64,000 bases of DNA from Liolophura sinensis. Lineage: Eukaryota > Mollusca > Polyplacophora > Chitonida > Chitonidae. Under the pieces are notes generated by a model. That model saw nothing but the letters and a program-made list of their open reading frames with translations. It was not told the DNA's origin and did no database searches. The stretch covers positions 13,156,017-13,220,016 of the forward strand of contig NC_088307.1 in NCBI RefSeq assembly GCF_032854445.1, given 5' to 3'. Positions 1 to 10,802 of this stretch are shown piece after piece; position 1 is the first letter of the stretch; each line of letters begins with the position of its first letter. Made by a program: the position numbers and the translations under genes.

Positions 1-177
1 GAGAAGTAAACTACAAAGCGACAATATTTACTGTGTATGTAACAATCAAATATCAGACTTTCAGAAAAAAAGTGATATTTCACACGAAGTGATCAATATA
101 TTATTTGTTATCACAATTTTGATATTGAAAGGGAGGGTGAATTGACGTGAACATAATTTCATATTCCACCCAAACAT

Positions 178-712
178 GAGGATCCCCTCCACCCTCCTAT
201 GAAGATCCCTTCCACTCACACATGAGGGTCACTTCCACCCTCCTATGAAGGTCCCCTCCATTCACTTCTAATGGTTCCTTCCACTTATTTGTGACAGTCC
301 CCTCCAGCCACTTATAATGGTTCCTTCCACCTACTTGTGACAGTCCCCTCCAGCCACTTATAATGGTTCCTTCCACCTACTTGTGACAGTCCCCTCCAGC
401 CACTTATAATGGTTCCTTCCACCTACTTGTGACAGTCCCCTCCAGCCACTTATAATGGTTCCTTCCACCTACTTGTGACAGTCCCCTCCAGCCACTTATA
501 ATGGTTCCTTCCACCTACTTGTGACAATGCCCTCCAGCCACTTATAATGGTTCCTTCCACGCCAATAAGAGCATTTATGAAGGTACAATCCATTCAATTA
601 TAATGGTTCCTTTCACCCACTTATGAAGGGTCCCTCCTGCTACTTAAGAAGCTTGCCTTTATGAAGGAGTCCCCTCCAGCCACTTATATGAAGGGTCCCC
701 TTTGCCCACTTA
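178..712. repeat. 46-bp minisatellite
   Basis: The unit reads roughly CCCCTCCAGCCACTTATAAT followed by GGTTCCTTCCACCTACTTGT and GACAGT, 46 bp. Between 297 and 560 about five units are almost identical; both flanks hold decayed versions. Pyrimidine-rich on the plus strand. No coding sense seen. Confidence 0.9.
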
Positions 713-1674
713 TTTTTAGTCCCTGAGTTTTACATTGTTGCTGCGGATGTGGAAAACAGTATTTTAATTTATTCACCGTGCAATTAATTATGCCGCTATA
801 TGATCTAAATCATATAAAAAAATTTATTTAAAGGAGTCCTGACAAGAAAGTTACTTAGTCCAACTTAATGTAATAATCTACTCAGCAGTGTTCACTAATT
901 AAAATCCACCCTGACTTTCCGTTTTGTATTACCTCCTGCGGCGAATCACGGCCCATTAGAGCGAGGGTTAATCCAACGTGCCTGTGAAGTCAGTCAGGGC
1001 CGGTTATGTCAGTTTGTGTCTATAAGCGTTTTTCCATAAACCACTATATTTACTGTTTTATTTGATTCACTTCATGCTAAGCAGGAATTTTTCACATGCA
1101 AAGATAAGGCCGTTTTATTGTTGGAGGAAACCGGAGTGAACCAAACACTTCTGTACCGTCGAGCTCTCCCAACGTGAGGCATTTGCCTCACTGATGGGAA
1201 GGCAAGTCTACAGTGAACCTCATGCCAAACCACACAACAGACCACCGTGGACAGTATTTTATGCCCGTAGGACACCGGAATGCCTGCTGTATGAACAATC
1301 AACCTATCCTATCCCATTCCTATCCGGACATTTCTTTGTCAAATCCACTTATTTCTTCCGCCTTTTGGAAAGCAAAGTCAGCTGTTTACTTCATTTCACT
1401 GCCCTTATTTGTTTTTAGAAACAACGATCTTGAATGGTGCTGAGGTTTGAACTGTCTGATTTATGTGTTTATTTGTTTCATTGGAGTTTTACGCCAAACT
1501 CAAGAATATCCCTTTCCATTTGAAAAGGGGGAGCGGATCGAATCCGTCCTTGGGTACCTGTTGATGATGCTTCAGATCTAGTTAACCTAAATATAGTGAA
1601 TTGCTATACATAAGGAGAAGCTACAGCATGAAGGTCTGGCTTTTGTAGATGTACGCCTAAATGTATGTCAGTAA

Positions 1675-2165
1675 ACATAAAGATATTGGGCCGGCTACGT
1701 TGCGGTACGTCAGTGCAAAATATATCGAAACACATCGAAAGTGGCCAACTAACAGTGGGTACGGCAATGCAAAAATAACGAAACACATCTAGATAATTCA
1801 AATATCAAGTAGGCAAATCCAATAAACAAATAGACTTATTAGATTGGGTTAGTCAGCTAAAACTGAGCATGCCAATCATGAAAAAGGAAACATCAAATTG
1901 GGTGGGTTATTCTTGAGAACGCCAATCCAAAATTATAACAAAACACTTCAAATTCGACCAGCTATTGTTTAGTATGCCAATCATACAAAAGATACATCAA
2001 ATTGGGTCGGTTATTCTTGAGTACGGTAATAAAAAAAAGAAAACCAAACACATTAAATGTGAGAAAGGAAACGCATGAAATTGGGTTGGTTCTACTTGAT
2101 GATGACAATATAAAAGAAAACACAATAAACACATGAAATTGGGACGACTATTCATGACTACCCCA
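1675..2165. repeat. Degenerate tandem repeat abutting an exon
   Basis: Five to seven diverged units of about 55-70 bp share words such as CATCAAATTGGGT, GGTTATTCTTGAG and ACGCCAATCC. The block ends about 60 bp from the splice donor of the minus-strand exon at 2224, so it lies inside that gene's intron. Confidence 0.6.
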
Positions 2166-2223
2166 ATCCAAAACATTCAGGAAAAACATCCAACTGGATC
2201 TTCTGAATCACAGAATAACTCAC

Positions 2224-2526
2224 CTTTCCGCTTTTTGTGTCAAACGTCCGGAAGCCAGTTTTTACTTTGATCTGCATGGAGATGTTCCTGACGTCTGGTA
2301 ATGGGGCCATGTCTCTGATGTACGTGGGGAGACTAAGACTCGGATAATCAATCTTCACCTGCCTGCGCATGCGCGTCTCGTGGGCCATTTCTGTGTCAAG
2401 GTCACCAGAGGACATGCTCAAGAGTTGCACCACACAGACCAGAGCCATCAAGACAATGACTCCCACCACACCGACTTGGACGCACACCTTACGGTCAAAC
2501 TGACCAAACAACGGCATCTTGTTAAA
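2224..2526 (-). CDS. Early coding exon of a single-pass membrane protein (unrecognised)
   Basis: This minus-strand exon has an acceptor (TTTCTTTTTAAAACAG) ending at 2527 and a strong GTGAGT donor just below 2224. Nine bases into the exon an ATG at 2517-2515 opens 98 codons up to the donor, ending in phase 0. The protein begins MPLFGQFDRK, followed by one hydrophobic segment of about 24 residues (around residues 11-34, VCVQVGVVGVIVLMALVCVV), then a polar region with MRRQVKIDYPSL. This is a signal-anchor (type II) or single-pass layout with a ten-residue basic cytoplasmic tail. The start is chosen because it directly precedes the hydrophobic segment and follows the acceptor. Upstream non-coding exons would lie to the right, later exons to the left; none could be identified. 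I do not recognise the family. The exon is well supported; the function is unknown. Confidence 0.65.
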
Positions 2527-3483
2527 CTGTTTTAAAAAGAAATGACAATGCAACATTCTGAGTACTTGCAGTCGAGTGACGTTTAATTGTTTTGTAATCA
2601 ACACCATTGCATAATTTCTTCCCCAATTATCCTTAAGTCATGGTAATAGGGAGCTTGTAATTTGCCACTACTCAAAGCATTTGCATGAACAGTTAGAAAA
2701 AAAAACCACTCAAGTCAACTGACCAGAGGTCGACTTTCACCGGTTACGCTACTCTGGTTTTGCTCTCCCTGTCGTAGTCCGTTATATTATTAAAGTGAAG
2801 CACTAATGTTGGACTAGAGTAAACCTATTTTTGAAAAATGTGGAACATATTCTCTCATTTTAGGGGGGGGGGAGGCATTGAAAACGGAACAAAATGCGGA
2901 GTTTGAACCAATAGAGGTGAACTGACGTCAAATAGTTTTTTTTTATAAGAATTGTTTTCCTGTATTACACTCTTACAGTACAACCTCGAAACGTATGCCG
3001 AATATCATCTGGGTAGAGACGACAATGGTATAAATTCCAGAAAATATAATTCTAACATTAATCTCGTATTAAAGTCTTTCAGTATAAAACTGACAAGAAA
3101 AGAATGAAAGCGTCTTTACTGGTATAATTTGTTGTCGCTGCTTGGTATACCAAAGTGTCCTACATTTTCTATCACATACACCTCAATGCTGCCTCAGAAA
3201 CATTGTCAGCTATGTCAGAAACACCAGACATGAAGCATCACCCCCGGACACTTTACATTGGCCTCGATCTGTGTACTGGACGCAAATTCAAGAAGTACCA
3301 AAATCTTAGACTTACATATGGCCGTCAAATTAATGAGACCACCGCAAGTGCTGTAATTTAACTGGTTTTGGGCATATTTATGGGTATCGTTAACATTAAT
3401 TATGCTATGAAAGAAAAACTTGGACGTCATATTCGTCACAAAACCACCACAATAGCGGGCCCTTCTACAACAATCCAACCCCA

Positions 3484-3738
3484 TTTATTTATTTTTTTAT
3501 TTATTTATTTATTTGTTATGTGATTTACTCAAGAATATTTCACTTATACGACGGCGGCCTGCATTATGTTTGGAGAATTCCGGACTAAGGCCGGAGGAAA
3601 CCCACGACCATCCGCTCCTTGCTGGCAGACCTTCCCAAGTGCAGCCGGAGAAGAAACCAGCATGAGATGGACTTCTCACAGCGACCGCATTGGTGAAAGG
3701 CTCTTGGGTCATGCTAGCCACCTTGGCCACCCAACCTC
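3484..3738 (-). repeat. SINE-A copy (tRNA-headed), minus orientation
   Basis: Starts with the ATTTATTT tail at left and runs through the conserved core (CAAGAATATTTCACTTATAC, then GACGGCGGCC) to a decayed tRNA-like head at right (CAGCGACCGCATTGGTGAAA). About 255 bp, diverged from the consensus seen at 19121-19383. Confidence 0.85.
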
Positions 3739-4205
3739 ATTTAAGTCATATCTCTGAAGCTGATCTGCTCTGCCTGTGCCTTTGGCCTTGGGGACATTAA
3801 GTGTTCGTCACCGTTGGCGTAACCGTTTCTGAGGTGTAACATTGGCAGAAGACCATTTGTCTTCCACCAGTACGGTGTTCATATCTACATGCCACATGTG
3901 GTAAAGTTTGTCAGTGGCTTGCCAAATGTCAGTTGTTCACGCATTCCAGTTTTCACCACCGATAATAATGGCTGCCATCGTACCAATGAAGTATGTGCGA
4001 AAAATAAATCATTCAATCAATAAGTCAAAAGCTCATCCTGCAGATCTGTAACAGTTCAGTAACAGTGGTTGGCTTAGAGCCTTTCTAAATATAGCCAGAG
4101 TACATCACTTTTATGATTTGTTAAAGAGCGTCAGCATGTACACGTGGACTCGATATGTCCATTTGAAAAGCTTGTCTTTGATTTTATTGGTTTTGATTGC
4201 AAGTG

Positions 4206-4816
4206 TGGGGTCTATATGTCTTTTAGGAAGGTCATTGTTGCCCAATTCTTGGGGCCCATATGTCTTTTAGGAAACCTATTGTTGCACAGTTCTTGGGGTC
4301 CATATGTCTTTTAGGAAGCTCATTGTTGCACAGTTCTTGGGGTCCATATGTCTTTTAGGAAGCTCATTGTTGCACAGTTCTTGGGGTCCATATGTCTTTT
4401 AGGAAGCTCATTGTTGCACAGTTCTTGGGGTCCATATGTCTTTTAGGAAACTCATTGTTGCACAGTTCGTGGGGTCCATATGTCTTTTAGGAAACTCATT
4501 GTTGCACAGTTCGTGAGGTTCATATGTCTTTTAGGAAGCTCATTGTTGCACAGTTCTTATGGGTCCATATGTCTTTTAAGAAGCTCATTGTTGCACAGTT
4601 CGTGGCGTCCATATGTCTTTTAGGAAGCTCATTGTAGCACAGTTCGTGGCGTCCATATGTCTTTGAGGAAACTCATTGTTGCACAGTTCTTGGGGTCCAT
4701 ATGTCTTTGAGGAAGCCTATTGTTGCACAGTTCTTGGGGTCCATATGTCTTTTAGGAAGCTCATTGTTGCACAGTTCTTGGGGTCCATATGTCTTCTAGG
4801 AAACTCATTGTTGCAC
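4206..4816. repeat. 44-bp minisatellite
   Basis: About 14 head-to-tail copies of a 44-bp unit containing GGTCCATATGTCTTTTAGGA and CTCATTGTTGCACAGTTCT. Point differences such as TTCTTGG versus TTCGTGG are shared by neighbouring copies, showing local duplication of small blocks. No coding signal. Confidence 0.92.
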
Positions 4817-5270
4817 GTTTTATAAGAGAAATAAAATCTTTGTGCACGTTTACGGTTGAATAATTGTAATGGGTTGCACATGTAAGACAAATATACCTGT
4901 TTACATCCCCAAAAAGCAGAACTTTTTTTCTGAAGCTTCGTGTGTGGAAGTATTTATGTATTAAGTCATCAAGACATCAAAATGTGCAGGCCCTACATGA
5001 CATAATGTTCAGAGAAGTGTAAATTAATGACAAATGCCGTGACACTGGAGACATCCTGGTAGCTGCAGGCCAGTTGTTGATGTGCACGGTGTTACTGAAA
5101 ACATCATCTCAACCCATAATATGCACTCCTATATTTATTATTTTTATATAATGTCGTCGGGAGCCTCTCTTTATTTGTTTGTCTGTTTTTGAAAAATAAA
5201 TATTTTACCAAGAGGTACATCAATCGTCCATCTAAATCCAGTGTAGATGCTGTTAGCCTGAAGTTGCGCC

Positions 5271-5321
5271 GAAGTTTTGTCGAAATCTCGCATGGCGTTC
5301 ACGAGATTTCGGCGAAACTTG
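5271..5321. repeat. Short perfect-looking hairpin
   Basis: A 19-bp inverted repeat (AAGTTTTGTCGAAATCTCG against CGAGATTTCGGCGAAACTT, three mismatches) closes on an 11-base loop. It may be a very short MITE relic or a structured RNA element; nothing else supports transcription. Confidence 0.5.
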
Positions 5322-5414
5322 AATACAGCTTATTGTGGGGTTGGTTAATGTTAAAGCATGTCTAAGACACCATCCTATAAGTACCATGCTATGCTAAGCG
5401 TCAAGTCAGGGGTA

Positions 5415-5627
5415 CACTCCAAAAATAATCTGTCAATTTTAACAGAAATTCTGTTGCTAGAATTTTTCTGTTATAGTTACATAGTACTGTGCCATATTCA
5501 ATTCCTAGAATATGTGTGCTATATTTAAGAGAATCTATCGTAATTCATGGTAGCATAATCTCCTGCTATATCGTCACTTAAGCAGACATGCTTTCTTTTA
5601 AATTTAACACATTATTTTTTGAGAATA
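5415..5627. mobile_element. MITE-1 copy, diverged
   Basis: Begins ACACTCCAAAAATAATCTG and ends ATTATTTTTTGAGAATAC, with the inner TTTTAACAGAAATTCTGTTG motif. Same layout as the better preserved copy at 8541-8757: inverted termini of the CACTCAAAAA / TTTTTGAGTG kind and AT-rich, partly palindromic interior. Non-autonomous; no transposase frame. Confidence 0.6.
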
Positions 5628-7956
5628 CAGGCATGTTTGATCCCTAGTTTCCCACTTCCTGAATGCAACAAATAAAAAATTAACATTATCGAAGATTGTT
5701 GCTCAAAATTTCTGATGTACCATTTCATACTGCAACTGTTCAAACTTAATGAAAGGTAGCTGATTGAAAAGAAAAATTAGGTTTTTGTTTCTTGTCATGG
5801 TTTAATTCAATATCAGCAATGCTATCATTTATATTAATTTATTTAAAGAAATTTTTTTATTTCTATGTTCTATTTAATGCTGAATTTGTTGAAACTTATT
5901 GAAAGGATTCTGATGGAAAAAAATTATTGTCTTGTTTCTCGTCATGGCTCTTATTTAACATCACTAATGCGATCTCTGGAATTAATTTATTAATTTATAT
6001 AAATAACTTAATTGATCTCTATATTCAGTTGACTGGTTTGGTTTAGTTTGGTCAATTGCTTTGCCATTTGCCTACCCATAGCATAGTCCTGTGAACTGGT
6101 CCGTTGCATCATCACTCAGTACAGAGACATATTTTGCATATATAATCATGTCCTAGGGTTTATTTTTATAACAGTAAGTTATTAGTACTTTTATTCCGTA
6201 CCTTGAGAATATTTCACTTGGATTTATTTCACCTACTGAGGAATGAGAAACATCCGCATCTGGACTTGTCCTTGACAAAGCGTCTGATGTGAAGCCGCAT
6301 CCGTGCTAAGCTCGGCTCTAACATCTTATCTCTTAAATTTAACATAGCATTATGTTTACTGAATGATGCTATGGAACTGACTATGCCATCCCAACAAAAT
6401 AGTATGTCATTTAAAACCCAGTATCCCGTTACACCTGCAAAAGTATTCCTTTTGAGTAGCAATACAGATCTGTCGTATATAACAATAACATTTTGCGGCA
6501 ATAACATAACCTATTCTTCCATCACTCAGAAAAATTGTTATTTTACCACTTTAACAGATTAGTTTTTACAGTGTATTCACATGAAGTAGGGTGAATACAT
6601 ATGTTGTTTTTATCGAATGAAACCTTCATCTGTTGACGCGAAGAGATTTAACGTAATATATCGTTACACGGTTAACATAAAATCCCGAAATAAAAAGTAA
6701 TAAGGAAATTACAAATTGTGCACGATAGTTATACTACCTTTTTGTCATTCATTTTTCAACTTACAATTCCAGCTAATCCAAGTGCGTTGTCACACCGTAA
6801 TGCACAGAGTCCCAGATGTCGCGTTTGGCGTCCGAACTGTTAAACCACCCCGTTAAAACTGCGACGATAGGCCTCTATCTGGATGATTACCTGTCAGAAT
6901 TTTTTTTAGGTTTTGTTAGGTATTTGAATGGCTTGTAGATACCACAGGCAAAAACAAGAAAATTCTTAGTAGAGGTAACTTTTTCTGATGAAATTATGCC
7001 CAGTAGGATAACCGACGTCCAAAAAAATCGACGCTTAATTTAGTACATATTAATCTCACATGAACATTTTTAATTTTCCGAAAAAAAAAACAACAGAAAA
7101 AAAACCCCAATCTATTCAGGCGGTTTTAATATTTATGGATTGCTTTAAAGCTCCATTAGCAGATGCAATTAAACAGTCCCACGTAAATTGATGGATCACG
7201 TGACATAATGTTGAGCAACTTCCTTGACCTGTACCTTCCTCGCACAAGAGAAATGATTTCTTCACGTCACTTTGTGGGAAAATGATCTCTGCCGCGATAG
7301 GGAGACACCTTTAACAAAAGGATGCTAATTCTATCCTAAAGATAAAACTCAAGCATAGAATTAAAATGTCTACTTTTTACACCAGAGCGTTCTACCGAAG
7401 AAAGTCGGTCTCAGAGGATGAGCACAACTGCCTCCCGAAAATCTGCAAGAATGTGAACAGGTCTTAAAGAAGCTCGTCAAGTGAAGCGGGAATTATTCCT
7501 GGGGGGAACTTGTGAGAGTTTTTGGTAGGCGATACTTGATTTACAGACGTAAAGCCACAGGCGTTTATTCAAAGGACGCAATAAAAAAAAGAAAGAAATG
7601 AAAACACGTCATATATAGCGCACGTGTGGGGCCCCTTCCCAAAAAGTATCGAGTTGTCAATCCTCCCAGTTTGACATTACCAGAGAGCGACAGGTTAAAG
7701 TTCAGATATAAAATTTCTATCAGTCTCTTTTGACTGCGTGTTTTTAGCTGCTACATTTTGATTTGAACATTTTTAACAGCTTTTGTACACTATAAAGTTG
7801 TCACATGTAATATACCAGCCCTAAGGCTGTCCCATATCCTTTTCATCATCTGATGAAAGATGAATAAACATGAGTAGGGCAGATAAGTATCACACATAAA
7901 TGAAGTTGTAACTGTGAAAAACATATAGGTTATGACGCATACTCAGAAAATTCAAC

Positions 7957-8192
7957 TAATTTATTTATTTGACTGGTGTTTTACGCCGTACTCAAGAATA
8001 TTACGCTTAGAAGACGGCGGCCAGTATTATGGTGGGAGGAAACGATTGTCCTGGGGAAACCCACAATCATCCGCTGGTTGTTGGCAGACCTTCCCACGTA
8101 CGACCTATAGGAACTTTAGTATGAACTGCACTGGAACTCACACTGCATTGGTGAGATGCTAAAGCACTTCGGCCACGGAGGCCCCCACGCAG
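7957..8192 (-). repeat. SINE-A copy, minus orientation
   Basis: ATTTATTTATTTGACTGGTG tail, then TTTTACGCCGTACTCAAGAA core, then a poorly preserved tRNA-like head ending GCCACGGAGGCCCC. Nearly full length, about 236 bp. Confidence 0.88.
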
Positions 8193-8540
8193 AAAATGAC
8201 TAGTTTCGTTTTATCGGCGATATTCGAAAGGTGTATTGACCGAAGAAAACAAGCAGGGCCCGAGGAATACTACCGCCCTCCAGCATGTACCTGACAAACT
8301 TCCTAGTGTAAAACTGGACACTGAATTCGTACATGCGTATCACTGGTAAAGGACAATTGATCTGTACTGAAGCGTGCAAAGCAGATCGATCAGCCAAACA
8401 TAACGGATATAAGGAAAAGACAACACTAAACCAGCTGTATATATATACATCGATAAAGTGCCCCATATAAAGTTTAAAAGTATATCTTATTTCATTTGTG
8501 TCTTTGCATTAAGAGAGGTTAAACGGTTGACCTCACGAGA

Positions 8541-8757
8541 AGTTAATTTTAACAGAAAATCTGTTGTCTGAGTGATGCTAGAATGTAGTCTGTTATTGCA
8601 GCAGACATTCGGTTAATTCAACATAAAGATTCTATTAGAATAACAGAATATTATATTGAATATGACAGAATATTGTGTTATAATAACAGAATACATTCCA
8701 GCATCGCTCAGATAACAGACTTTATGTTAAAATTAACAACCAGACTTTTTGAGTGTA
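8541..8757. mobile_element. MITE-1, best preserved copy
   Basis: A long imperfect palindrome. The left arm (AGTTAATTTTAACAGAAAAT, then CTGTTGTCTGAGTGATGCTA) is mirrored by the right arm (TAGCATCACTCAG-like GCATCGCTCAGATAACAGAC, then TTTATGTTAAAATTAAC). The right end carries ACTTTTTGAGTGTATAC. About 215 bp, AT-rich, no protein. DNA-transposon superfamily cannot be assigned. Confidence 0.75.
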
Positions 8758-9424
8758 TACACAACGGGCCAATCCACTACTGACCACCACTCAAGTACTG
8801 AACGACTGGCTATCACATACGGAAAAGATTCTGTAATTTCATTGATACAAGATTGCACGTGCGCTCCTGCTGTCTTATTACTAAATCGACTATATATTCA
8901 GTCTATACATATACTTCATTACACTCTCTTTTCACTCACGAAGAACTTCATAAACAGCTCAAGGCTGACAAGCTGTGTTTGTATATATGCGCTTCGATTT
9001 TCTTCTGGACTCGCGACATGATGCACCTGTGTACTGTTAAGAAACCAAACAAGAGCAATGTCGAGTGTTGAAAAACTACGTTTACGAATCAGACAATCGT
9101 GGCATTATATATATTTACAACCGGCACTGCCTTCGACTTCCTGGGTGTGCTTAAAAAGTAAACATCAATTACATCTCAAAAAAAGTTTTAGCGACAGTAC
9201 AAAAACCCTACAGGTATCGAAACTCTAAAAGGGCTTAGTGACAAAAAGAGAATTTCTAATGAGGGTGTGTAGTGTAGAGAGTCTAGAACTTTCATGTGAA
9301 TACTTGTTTATTATGTCCTTGGCGTTTCAATTCTAATTTTGCATTGTCCTAAACCTGTTTAAGGATCCACAATAGTTTTTGTCTGTTAATTTAATGATAC
9401 ACGTTTCCTAAAATGTTTAACTTC

Positions 9425-9960
9425 GTGTAGAGCTTTTGTTAACAACTTTGGCAGGGCCGTGGTTCGTGTAGAGTTTTTGTTAACAACGTGTACAAGGCCG
9501 TGGTTCGTGTAGAGCTTTTGTTAACAACGTGGGCAGGGCCGTGGTTCGTGTAGAGTTTTTGCTAACAACGTGGACAGGGCCGTGGTTCGTGTAGGGCTTT
9601 TGTTAACAACGTGTACAAGGCCGCGGTTCGTGTAGAGTTTTTGTTAACAACGTGGACAGGGCTGTGGTTCGTGCAGAGTTTTTAATTAACAACGTATACA
9701 GGGCCGTGGCTCGTGTAGAGCTTTTGTTAACAACGTGTACAGGGCTGTGGTTGGTGTAAAGTTTTTGTTAATAACGTGGACAGGGCTGTGGTTCGTGTAG
9801 AGCTTTTGTTAACAACGTGTACAGGGCTAGCTTGGTGTAAAGTTTTTGTTAATAACGTGGAAAGGGCTGTGGTTCGTGTAGAGCTTTTGTTAACAACGTG
9901 GACAGGGCCGTGGTTCGTGTAGAGCTTTTGTTCACAACGTGTACAGGGCCATGGTTGTGC
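9425..9960. repeat. 41-42-bp minisatellite
   Basis: About 12-13 copies of a unit containing GTGGTTCGTGTAGAGCTTTT and GTTAACAACGTGGACAGGGC. Neighbouring units alternate GAGCTTTT/GAGTTTTT and GTGGACAGG/GTGTACAAG, so a two-unit higher-order repeat was probably amplified. Confidence 0.92.
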
Positions 9961-10723
9961 ATATCCATCTATAGAACTGACGGATCCGTGGACAGTGTGA
10001 AAAGCACGTGCATAAAAAAGAATATGCAAATCAAGTGGCCCTGTAAGATGGATGAATAAATCCAAATGTCGAACAATGCTGAATTACAGTATATTCCAAA
10101 CTCATGTTTTGAAAGTACACTATTCCCCGAATCATAATGTTGTTTTACAATTCTGCCAAGAAACCCCATACCCCATAATCTAAATGAAATATGCCATTTA
10201 AATTTAGGCTACTATCCAAGGGTAGCCTAATGATTCTTTCGTAAGATTGAATTGCCACCACCAGCCTTTTGTCTCACTGTCTCTCAGTTATGGCTTTCAG
10301 TCAGTGTGTTTTTCTAGTACATGTCTTTAAAATTGGCGGTTTTTAAGAGTTCTGCTCTCTATAACTTTTATAAAAAAATTTTCATGAAACAAAAAGAGTT
10401 CCACCATCCGCACACAAACGTACTAGCTGTATGATTTCTGTGCTTACTGTTCATAGATTAAGTGGACACAGAAAAACATATCAACTTTGTTAGAACACCT
10501 GCCTTTGACTTCACCTGAACACACCATAACCGTACGGCGCCACTGACAAGAATTCGTCAAATAGTAATTATGTTTCCAAATGTCGGCAGGTGCTTTCTGG
10601 CAGGTCCGTAATGCAAATCCTTCACCTTAGCACTTTCTGTCATATGACCAGGTTTTATTGGTTTTCAGAAAGTACTGTTTGAGCAGCGGTAAGCCAAGGT
10701 CATTTCAAAACATTTTTTAAGTG

Positions 10724-10729
10724 TATAAA
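10724..10729 (+). promoter_or_regulatory. TATA box of the CUB/tyrosine-repeat gene
   Basis: TATAAA lies 79 bases before the ATG at 10803, placing transcription start near 10755 and giving a 5' leader of about 50 nt. A second TATAAA-like word (CTATAAAG) occurs near 10750 and could serve instead. Confidence 0.45.
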
Positions 10730-10802
10730 GATCGAAGTAAATGTAATGCTATAAAGATTCGAGTCTTGGCGGTCTTGGATCGCTGTTATCAACACATTAA
10801 CC

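Larger units (their letters stand above)
1..2223. other. Non-coding flank with repeats, no gene recognised
   Basis: No exon is convincing here. The stretch holds a 46-bp minisatellite on the left and a degenerate repeat block on the right. On the minus strand it lies downstream of the membrane-protein exon ending at 2224, so most of it may be that gene's intron; the next exon of that gene was not identified. Confidence 0.5.
2527..10720. other. Intergenic or 5' intronic region, repeat-bearing
   Basis: About 8 kb without a supported coding exon. It contains two SINE-A copies, two MITE-1 copies and two minisatellites (44 bp and about 42 bp), plus AT-rich unique sequence. A small open frame at 7366-7467 was considered and not accepted. 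Confidence 0.5.

Noticed and set aside
7366-7467. Small ATG frame of 33 codons (MSTFYTRAFYRRKSVSEDEH)
   Set aside because: Composition is coding-like but there is no splice partner, polyadenylation signal or recognised family; left as unproven.
9727-10169. 112-aa minus-strand frame with repeated CTRCEQKLYTNHGPVHVVNK
   Set aside because: Translation of the 41-42-bp minisatellite.
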